Shown here piece after piece: positions 7,512 through 14,800 of a DNA stretch of 33,468 bases. Source of the stretch: Thiomargarita sp. (GTDB taxonomy: Bacteria; Pseudomonadota; Gammaproteobacteria; Beggiatoales; Beggiatoaceae); NCBI GenBank assembly GCA_022729575.1, contig DZAL01000046.1:1-33468 (forward strand), read 5' to 3'. The translations under genes and the position numbers were made by a program. How positions within the stretch are numbered: position 1 is the first letter of the stretch; every line of letters begins with the position of its first letter. Under the pieces are notes generated by a model that made no database searches, was not told the origin of the DNA, and saw only the letters and a list, made by a program, of their open reading frames with translations.

Positions 7512-8042
7512 CTAACTCATTATGGCTCGGTAATCTAGGGAAGTGAACTTAGTTTTACCTTTCAGCAATAAAGAAACTCCACAAATGTTGTCACGCATCA
7601 TTTGGGGGCGAGTTCCCTGACGTCTTTTATCTGGGCTTTGATTAAATAAACCCTCGGTATTGTAACGCACCGAACCTTTGACACATCGCGCCAGTAAGTA
7701 TAAGAGTAGGCGCGGATCTGGTGTGCGGTTAAATGCCTCGCGAATCTTGTAGTAATGCGCTAGAGAGTCATCATGTTGCTCATTCCATACCTGCCCATAA
7801 AATAAAGCAATCTCCTTTGGAGACTCCACGATTAGTCGCAATAACTCGGACAGCGGTTGATTGAGGTCATTAATCCAATAGGTTCTCGCTAACCGACGTG
7901 CGGCGGTGGCAATGCTGATTGCGGCAGAGCCAGAAAACGGTTCAATCAAGCAATCAATATCTGGTGGAAAGTAACGCAAAATAACAGGGGCTAAAGTGCG
8001 TTTACTGCCTTGATATTGAATGGGGTGGGGGATACTTTTCAT
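7512..8042 (-). pseudogene. D12-class N6-adenine DNA methyltransferase (Dam-like), 3'-truncated
   Basis: The 176 residues carry the N-terminal part of a Dam/M.DpnII-type methylase: the AdoMet-binding start PIQYQGSKRTLA (motif X), EPFSGSAAISIA (motif I, about 34-45) and WINDLNQPL. The helical target-recognition region follows, with RCVKGSVRYN and GTRPQMMRDNI. The sequence stops at SLDYRAIMS just where the catalytic DPPY motif should follow. Full-length relatives are about 270-300 residues. The break coincides with the start of TPR-like sequence in another frame. Without DPPY it should be inactive as a methylase. It is followed closely by the truncated TPR kinase and preceded by the HEPN/DUF262 pair, of which it may once have been a partner. 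Confidence 0.8.
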
Positions 8043-8097
8043 TTGAGCAATGGTATTAAATTTAAGTTCTGATAATGGGTCAAGGTGCCATTCCTAT

Positions 8098-8754
8098 CTA
8101 ATTGAGGTAGGACTCGTTCATAAATCCACTGATAATTCTTTCAAAGACTAACTCCATAAGTTTCTCAACCAGTTTAATAGCTCTTTCCAAGTCAGTTCGG
8201 TTTACCACTATGGAATTTTGCCCATGAGCAACATTATTTCTAATGTCCAGCAAACGTTTAAGTTCGGTTGATAATGAATAGGCCGGCTCAAGATAGTCGG
8301 GTATTGCTTCAAGATTAAATTCTTCCAGTATTCTATTCAATACTTTAAAACCAACATTACTTTCTGTATTGACGACTGGATTAATATCAACGGTTTTTGA
8401 GGTATAAAGTTGATTGAGTTGGTCAAAAAATGATGCTTTTTGCTTGAACTTTTCGGGATACTGTTTGAACTGTTTAAATTTGGCTTCAATGTGATAGACT
8501 AAGATTGGCTTGCACACAGTATCAACAGTCAGTCCCAATTTATTTAATTCTCGAATGTAGGTCTGAAAGGCCGTTTGAATAAAGCCCTCCCAAATGGCAT
8601 AAACGATAGGAATTGAATAGCCTAGAAATAACTTTTCATCGTCTTTTGAGAAGGCATATCGCGGACATAGCGATTCTATTCGTGACATCAACTCTCTTCT
8701 TTCATCAATGTCCGATCGTATTTCTTGTTCTAACAAAGAAGGCCCATGGCTCAT
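8098..8754 (-). CDS. MAE_28990/MAE_18760-type HEPN nuclease-like protein
   Basis: The 218-residue, mostly helical protein ends with the HEPN RNase signature R-x4-H in DIRNNVAHGQ (R172, H177). The N-terminus (LLEQEIRSDIDERRELMSRI) and the segment YAIWEGFIQTAFQTYIREL match my memory of the MAE_28990/MAE_18760 family, often seen beside DUF262 proteins. Its start overlaps the end of the DUF262 gene by 4 bp (ATGA). HEPN domains of this type usually act as ribonucleases in toxin-antitoxin or anti-phage systems; that activity is inferred here. Both proposed active residues are intact. Confidence 0.82.
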   Translation of the reverse strand: MSHGPSLLEQEIRSDIDERRELMSRIESLCPRYAFSKDDEKLFLGYSIPIVYAIWEGFIQTAFQTYIRELNKLGLTVDTVCKPILVYHIEAKFKQFKQYPEKFKQKASFFDQLNQLYTSKTVDINPVVNTESNVGFKVLNRILEEFNLEAIPDYLEPAYSLSTELKRLLDIRNNVAHGQNSIVVNRTDLERAIKLVEKLMELVFERIISGFMNESYLN

Positions 8755-9836
8755 GTTTTTCCAAAAATTCGTTTGGCTTCCCTCAGACGATTGATAATTC
8801 TTTCCCTTTGATTGTTTCCACCTCTTCTTGAGAATTTTCTGAGAACGGCATCGGTACGCACTTCACGGTCAATTTTATCCGAAATCACTTTTGATGACTT
8901 GGATTTGTAGTAACTATAATTCTCTCCTACACCAATAGTAATGACATCATAAAGGGCTGTAGCAAATTTGCCATCGGCTTGCCGAAAGATGTCTCTTCCC
9001 AATGGACGAAGCAGGGCAAACACGTTCGTAAAATCCCTCTCGTACTTCGCATAATCAAAATGATCATCATCCAGTGCCAGTTTCATAAAAGAAGTCATGT
9101 GTTGTGCAATACTGGTTCTGACCTTCTTGATATTCTTGTGGAGAGAAATAAACCTTAAAGCTAACTCTTCATGATACAATCGTTCGCGTTGTTCCTCATC
9201 CAAATCAATCAACGCCATAAAATCCTTCTGTTCAGCAAGTTTCTTGAGAAAGTCATTGAATTTGCTCGAAATATCTCGACAAATACAATTTCTAATTTCT
9301 TGTGCGGTCAGAGGAGAGCCGCCGGTATTTAACCGATTGAAGAGTTCAAACCGCATATCATAGCTGCTATTCCATCTGATAATTTCAACTCGACACGTTG
9401 CTCGCTTCAGATTCAAACGAAATAAATTCGGCAGGGTTTCATAATCAAATCCTTCCAACGCCTCAACTCGGTCACCTTCGGTTAAAGCCCAACCGTTTTT
9501 GCTTTTAATTCCTTCATCTTCGCTTCTCAGCACTCCGAAAAAGGAAAGTACCGTTGAAATTCTTTGGAGTCCATCCACCAATTCCCATACGCCAGTTCCA
9601 TCCTCAGCGACAAATATCGGTGGCACCGGAATGCCTAGCAGTAGCGATTCAATAAAGCGCGTTCTTTGTTCCTCGTCCCAGCGAAAATATCTTTGAAAGG
9701 CTGGTTTAATCACAATTTCTTGTCGTTCATACATGCTCATGATTTCACCGAAAGATATATCCATTCTATCGGTGTTCAGTAAGTTTCTTTGAGTTTCTAT
9801 TTGTGCTTTGAGCGTGTCAATTTTGTTGGCTTCCAT
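8751..9836 (-). CDS. DUF262 domain protein (ParB/GmrS-like nuclease fold)
   Basis: The N-terminal half is a clear DUF262 domain: MDISFGEIMSMYERQEIVIK, then QRYFRW (48-53), DEEQRTRFIESLLLGIPVPP and VDGLQR (87-92). The DGQQR-like motif is the NTP/nucleotide-binding signature of this fold, here with L for the first Q. The C-terminal half is helical and basic (RKFSRRGGNNQRERIINRL) with no GmrD/HNH motif seen, so it is the single-domain 361-residue form. It is the first gene of a coupled pair with the HEPN protein. DUF262 proteins occur in modification-dependent restriction (GmrSD/BrxU) and in two-gene defence modules; which applies here is unknown. A clear ribosome site was not found. Confidence 0.85.
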   Translation of the reverse strand: MEANKIDTLKAQIETQRNLLNTDRMDISFGEIMSMYERQEIVIKPAFQRYFRWDEEQRTRFIESLLLGIPVPPIFVAEDGTGVWELVDGLQRISTVLSFFGVLRSEDEGIKSKNGWALTEGDRVEALEGFDYETLPNLFRLNLKRATCRVEIIRWNSSYDMRFELFNRLNTGGSPLTAQEIRNCICRDISSKFNDFLKKLAEQKDFMALIDLDEEQRERLYHEELALRFISLHKNIKKVRTSIAQHMTSFMKLALDDDHFDYAKYERDFTNVFALLRPLGRDIFRQADGKFATALYDVITIGVGENYSYYKSKSSKVISDKIDREVRTDAVLRKFSRRGGNNQRERIINRLREAKRIFGKT

Positions 9837-9949
9837 ATTTCATATAGTTCAGGTTGGTTGGAATCATTCACGGTGGTTTACAGTTAAGCTAAAATTGGAT
9901 CATTCCAATTGACATAATGAGGAACCGCGCACCAGTTAAACAAGCGGGG

Positions 9950-10020
9950 GAAATACGATGGATTCGAACCCTCTTAGTTTGTTGTTTGGAACAAATGCCT
10001 CACCATTAGGCTAGTATGTA
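9950..10020 (-). tRNA. tRNA-like sequence, probably a degenerate tRNA
   Basis: On the minus strand, 71 nt can be laid out as a cloverleaf. Acceptor TACATAC pairs with GTATTTC at 5 of 7 positions. A D-arm GCCT/AGGC encloses AATGGTG. An anticodon arm TTTGT/ACAAA encloses an 8-nt loop containing CCA. The T-arm GAGGG-TTCGAAT-CCATC has the canonical TTCGAAT loop and one mismatch. The oversized anticodon loop and acceptor mismatches suggest a decayed gene. A 10-bp inverted repeat (ACCGCGCACC / GGTGCGCGGT, 9924-9933 and 10036-10045) brackets it. Identity is not assigned. Confidence 0.35.
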
Positions 10021-10026
10021 GGCTTT

Positions 10027-10197
10027 TTAGGTTAGGGTGCGCGGTGAAAAGGTGTGCTTTACTAAGCGTCCTAGCTCAACGTCAAAATGTTGAGCAATCC
10101 GCGCTTTAATCTCCGTATCATCCCTGCCGTGGGACAATAATCCCAATTGTTGCGGTGAAAAATCGTAGGAGCGACCTTCAAAACGTAAATGAATCAT
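10027..10197 (-). CDS. small hypothetical protein (56 aa)
   Basis: From the ATG at 10197 the product is MIHLRFEGRSYDFSPQQLGL..., 56 residues, soluble and without a recognised domain. The RSYDFS...LGL...TEIKARIAQHFDV pattern looks like small proteins that begin with a beta-hairpin and end in a helix, which I have seen only as hypotheticals. The frame is open further upstream, but the internal ATG is preferred. A strong promoter (TTGTAT-16-TATAAT) ends 23 bp before it, and the upstream part lies in a leader that is repeated before the next gene. Function unknown. Confidence 0.5.
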   Translation of the reverse strand: MIHLRFEGRSYDFSPQQLGLLSHGRDDTEIKARIAQHFDVELGRLVKHTFSPRTLT

Positions 10198-10219
10198 GGC
10201 TAAATTTCCACTGGGGGTA

Positions 10220-10247
10220 ATTATAACAGAGTTTGGCGAGAATACAA
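10220..10247 (-). promoter_or_regulatory. sigma-70-like promoter upstream of the 56-aa gene (copy 1)
   Basis: On the minus strand, a -35 box TTGTAT (10242-10247) and a -10 box TATAAT (10220-10225) are separated by 16 bp. A near-identical 48-bp segment precedes the next small gene, so the promoter appears duplicated. Confidence 0.5.
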
Positions 10248-10402
10248 CCATAATGCAATTATTTTAATCGATCAGTGGTTGGCAAACGAAAATTTGTTAC
10301 TCCGTAGAAATTGGGGTCGCCAATTTCAATTGGCGAGATGGGTTAAGCTAAAATTTGTCAAAAAGAGAGGATTATTCCTAATATAGACAATTTTATATTG
10401 AC

Positions 10403-10615
10403 TCACTCTTCCTCATCTTCCTCTAACAGAGAACGGAATTTATCCGGGTTAAATGGATTGCCCACGATACCTTGGCGAGTATTACTGACGGCTTTTTCTA
10501 TCATAGCCAACGTTTCAAGGCTAATAGGTTCACATTGGTAAGACCCGCTTTGTTTATAGGGGTTAGGAGATTGCCAGGGGCTGGTAGCATTTGTGACTGG
10601 TGGTAGTGCATCCAT
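10403..10615 (-). CDS. small acidic hypothetical protein (70 aa)
   Basis: The 70-residue product begins MDALPPVTNATSPWQSPNP, has a helical middle (ISLETLAMIEKAVSNTRQG) and ends in an acidic tail (LLEEDEEE). The segment QGIVGNPFNPDKF resembles the C-termini of small antitoxin-like proteins, but I cannot name a family. The promoter-like copy at 10675-10702 lies 60 bp upstream, so the gene is probably expressed. There is no partner toxin next to it. Confidence 0.45.
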   Translation of the reverse strand: MDALPPVTNATSPWQSPNPYKQSGSYQCEPISLETLAMIEKAVSNTRQGIVGNPFNPDKFRSLLEEDEEE

Positions 10616-10674
10616 AAATTTTGTTCAGTGGTTTGATTTTCTGTAAAAATCGAAGTCGCCAATCTTTGTCGGTA

Positions 10675-10702
10675 ATCATAACAAAGTTTGGCGAGAATAC
10701 AA
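10675..10702 (-). promoter_or_regulatory. sigma-70-like promoter upstream of the 70-aa gene (copy 2)
   Basis: On the minus strand, a -35 box TTGTAT (10697-10702) and a -10 box TATGAT (10675-10680) are spaced 16 bp. The block 10678-10725 repeats 10223-10270 with few changes; the -10 differs by one base. Confidence 0.45.
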
Positions 10703-10834
10703 CCATAATACGATTATTTTAATCTATCTTGCAATATATCATTCTCTGACGGAGATAAATTGTTTCTTCCATGGTTTTATTTAAGCACTGCTGAGAAACC
10801 AAGTTTCTTTAAGAAACTTAGTTTCTAGTTGACG

Positions 10835-11053
10835 CTAATCTTTAAATCTCTGGTAAAGACTAGGTAAGGCAGGCCCATACGTCCAGGCTTCAAAATCCTC
10901 GTCAAATAACGGCTTATCAAACAAAGCTAGGGACCAGACCTGAGCATAATAGACCAATTTTTGTAACTTTAAGTGTGACAGAGTTTCCCCGGCTTCTCGA
11001 TCAATAGTGACCAGAAATCAATTGGCAATGTCATTAGCAGTATATTTGCTCAT
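10835..11053 (-). pseudogene. Panacea-domain (SocA-like, DUF4065) antitoxin gene remnant
   Basis: An ATG at 11053 with a good ribosome site (GGAG, 6 bp upstream) starts MSKYTANDIAN, then a TGA at codon 12 (11018-11020). The same frame continues FLVTIDREAGETLSHLKLQK, LVYYAQVW, FDKPLFDEDFEAWTYGPALP to a TAG at 10835. This is a clear Panacea N-terminal half (LQKLVYYAQ...F.AW.YGP). Trp is common at the TGA position, so TGG to TGA is a simple explanation. The roughly 150-residue domain is also cut short at its 3' end. No toxin partner is nearby. Confidence 0.7.
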
Positions 11054-11219
11054 AATAACTCCTTTTTTGCAAAATATAGTGTTTTTATTAATTATCAATA
11101 TTAAGCCTCAGCCAAAAACCTAATTATAAACTATAGTTTCTTAAAAAACTGAGTTGATTTTTATGATACCTCACAGTACACCACAATCGACGTTTAGCCG
11201 GCGCTTTTAAAACACCCTC

Positions 11220-11675
11220 TTAGAACCACTTCGGTTCCTTATTTCTCACCCAAGCACCAGATTCAAAATGAGAGATAAACCAACTTCCTAGTGCATAAGC
11301 CAAACCCGCTGAAGTCAGAGGTCTGGCAAAGGTCATACCAACCAATAAAGCACCTTGGTTAAGATGGGCCAAATGTAGCACATAACTTGGAATCCACTGC
11401 GAGTGAGCACCGCCTAAAATGGCCGCTACTATCGTTTTGACCTGGTGCTCAGTCCATTTTACGTTATACACGGCACAAATATCATGCAACATCTTCGCCA
11501 ACAGCACACCAATCGTCACTTGGTCAATCAACGGAATGGGAATAATTCCCACCGCGCCACACAGTAATGTATTACGTTTGACAATACTCATGGCTTGCAG
11601 TTCAGTCTTAGAAATGGGAACCGTCATCAACTCGGTACCACCGGCACCTTCATTCATCACAGTACTATTTATCAT
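11220..11675 (-). CDS. DUF697-like small membrane protein
   Basis: The 151-residue protein has two or three hydrophobic stretches: about 38-62 (CGAVGIIPIPLIDQVTIGVLLAK), 82-112 (IVAAILGGAHSQWIPSYVLHL) and 110-135. The order IVKRNTLLCGAVGIIPIPLIDQ...W resembles the DUF697 domain that often accompanies dynamin/Era-like GTPases, where it may anchor or sense the membrane. No GTPase is adjacent, so this is a stand-alone copy. The start is supported by a good ribosome site (GAGGAGAAATACTTT-ATG). It is probably an inner-membrane protein; function unknown. Confidence 0.65.
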   Translation of the reverse strand: MINSTVMNEGAGGTELMTVPISKTELQAMSIVKRNTLLCGAVGIIPIPLIDQVTIGVLLAKMLHDICAVYNVKWTEHQVKTIVAAILGGAHSQWIPSYVLHLAHLNQGALLVGMTFARPLTSAGLAYALGSWFISHFESGAWVRNKEPKWF

Positions 11676-11723
11676 AAAGTATTTCTCCTCTAAAATAATT
11701 TTTTACTCATGCTTTGAAACCAA

Positions 11724-11795
11724 GATTTGACAACTTTAAAAAAGTTGTCAAATCTAAAAACCAAGATTTGACAACTTTAAAAAAGTTGTCAAATC
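11724..11795. repeat. two copies of the GATTTGACAACTTT palindrome
   Basis: Palindromes at 11724-11754 and 11765-11795 have 14-bp perfect arms and AAA loops. They lie between the DUF697 gene and the 3' end of the glycosyltransferase gene. A further partial half (GGTCAAATC) at 11802-11810 supplies the glycosyltransferase TGA stop. Confidence 0.9.
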
Positions 11796-11803
11796 TAAAG
11801 TGG

Positions 11804-14800
11804 TCAAATCGGTCTCAACAACACTTTCAATCGCTCGCGGATTGCCGTCTCACCGTAACGATGTTCAATATACTCTCGTCCTTGCCGTGCTAATTTTTCC
11901 CACAACTCCTCATCCGTATATAATTGACACACCGCCGCGGCAAATTGGTCCGGGTCGTCCGCAATTAAAGCAGTTTCTCCTTGAATCAAGGCCATTCCTT
12001 CAGCCCCAATGCTCGTCGTCACTACTGGCAATCCTAATGATAACGCTTGTCCTAATTTACCTTTCATCCCCGCGCCATAGCGCAAATAGGAGACAAACAC
12101 GCGCCGTTTAGCAAATTCCGGGGCCACTTGCTCCACCCAGCCGACGATTTTTACATAATCACTGGCCAACGGCTTCATCGTCTCTTTTAGATTGCTACCT
12201 ACTACGTACAGGCACATCTGTGGCAAAACCGCATGAATTTTCGGTAACACTTGTTCCACGAAATAATAGACGGCATCCTCATTTGGTTGATGATTATAAT
12301 TGCCAATAAACACTAACCCTTCCCGTTGCGCAAAGGTAGTTTCCGCTAACGGTTGTGCCAAATGGACATTCGGCAAGACTGCATAATTCAATTTTGGCAA
12401 CTCTTGTTGTAAATGACGGGCATCCTCTTCCGTAACCGTGAGCACACAATCGGCCAACACACAATTGGATAACTCTTTACGTTTAGTTTCCTGCGCCTTC
12501 AGCGCTAATTGCGGGTTATTCTCAATCTCAGCTTGGCGTTGCTCCCGAATATAATGAATATCCACTGTATCATAAAAAATCTTAGTCTGCGGGCTCATCA
12601 GCCGTAAAAATGACAAATAGCGATAACCAATCTCCACCCGACATACGAGAGCAAAGGTGAATTGGCGATAACTGAGGGCATCCCCCAAAGTATAATCACC
12701 GTGAAACACCTCTACGCCCAAGGCTTCCAAGGCTTGACGATATTTAACATTGCTGTCTAAATTGTCTGGAAAGAAGGTCACTTTATAACCTAATTGCACT
12801 AGCATTTTTATCAACGTGAATAATCGTAAGGACCCCGAATCCTCATCATAAGTGGGCAAAGTCGCTTCCACAATTAACACGGTCGGTAGCAACTTCGGAT
12901 TAAACAACGCTTCACCTGCTAATTCGGCTTGCCCCAGTAATGACGATTGCCAGCGTTGACAAAATAATTGGCGGTCTTGCTCATATTCGGGTCCAGTCAA
13001 CGGCTGAAAGGGTTTCTCATCTTGATAACGCACCGTGGAATCATATACCGCCGTCAATTGTTGCGTCTTCAGTTGCCAAATTAAATCCGTTACTTGATAA
13101 ATAGCCGTTTGATAACGATTGAGCGCGGTACTATCTACTTGCGCCAGCGCACTGAGTTTGAGAATGACCAGTGCATTACTGGTCGCTTCCACCTCTCGCC
13201 GATAACCATGATAAGGATGATTAGCCGGAGTCCCCAGTGGGACATGACCTAAATTGCCATACTGGTCAATCAAGGCATAAGCGGCACTAATTTTACCCGA
13301 AGGTTGCACTTGCAACGGCACCACTAAGGCGGCGGTTGGTTGGTCCGCAAACACTGCCTGCACCGCAGTAATGGCATCGAGGGGCGGCAAAGTTTGTACT
13401 TCACATAACCATAGATAACTCTCCTCAGCTTCGCCTCCACCTGTAGTCAACGCTTGCTGCCATTGCGATTTCACCCAGGTTAATAATTCAGGCCAGGGCA
13501 ACAGTATCGAAGAGTCGACGAGGGTAATCATGGGCCACTGAGTTTGACAATAGGTTTTCACCACCGCGGATAATTTTCCCGCAATCACCACCTGTCCAGT
13601 CGTCCCTGCCGTGGTTAATAATCGGTCAATGCGTCTTAAAAAGATTTGTAAGTTCAATATATCACTGACTCCGGTGATCGCAAACCAATGACGAGATTGA
13701 GTATCCTGAATACGAGAGGACAGCGGCGTATCAAACAAGCCTTCACGTAACCAACAAGGTAAAATGGCCGGTAATTGGCCACTGTCGACCATAGTGGAAT
13801 CGGCTACCGTTAAGGCGGCAGGTGACTGGTCGTGACACCAAACGCCCAAGGCATTATCACCCTCAGCATTCGGTGAATCGAGTTCAATTTGATAAGTTTT
13901 CCCGGCGGAATCCACAATGGGATCAAAGCTGATGGGATGAAAGAGATTATCCAACACCCGCAGCGCATTAACATACACGACCCGTAATGGCGGAGCATCG
14001 AGATGATGGTAGTCGCGAATCAGCAGACGCAGATGACACGTATTCATGCGCATATAAGTGGCCATCGCTAAATCCAGTCGACAAAAACCGTTGTCCGTAC
14101 AATGGATGGTAAAGACTAGCACTGCTTGAGGCCCAATCGCCACCGCCTGATTACCCCGCTCACTGGTATGCGTCATCACTTTCAAGGAAGTGACATGATC
14201 ACCGGCTAAAGTGATAATACTCGGGGCCAAACCCGACAAGGGCCGTGGTGGTGGTAACGTCATCATAACTTCGGTGGAGGTGGTCGATTTTATAGATTCG
14301 ACCACTATTTGAGGAGGTGTCGCTACATTTAAACAATTGAGGAGACGAGTGTCTAATTTGCGGCTCATCACATGAATTTGGTCCAGCAATTTAACCTGAC
14401 CACTATAGCGTAACCATCTTGAAGTTAACATTTTTTCGGTCACATTTTGTAAAGCCTGCCGGAGCCAAGTGCTTTCTTCTTGTAAACTCAACAATTCGGC
14501 TTGCACATTCGCTAATTGCTGTTGTACCATTTCGGTACTTTGTTGTTTCTCTTTTAACCAAGTCTGCTGACGAATTTCACACCATTCTACTAATCGTTCA
14601 TAATTTGAACGTAAGGTATCCGGCGGGGTTGGGATAGGATAAACGATAATCGGTTGCGCCATTAAAATTCTCGTCATGGTAGCTTGCGTCAAACCTATCG
14701 CTATCTGTTTGTGCATTTCATGTAAACTGGCTTGACCCAGACTCGCACGTTGTTGCGCCTGCTGTAAAGTCGCTTCCAACGTGGCATAACGTTGCTCCGC

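Noticed and set aside
10985..11053. Selenocysteine or TGA-Trp recoding in the Panacea gene
   Set aside because: There is no sign of recoding elsewhere in the window, other genes use TGA as a stop, and the 3' half of the gene is missing as well.
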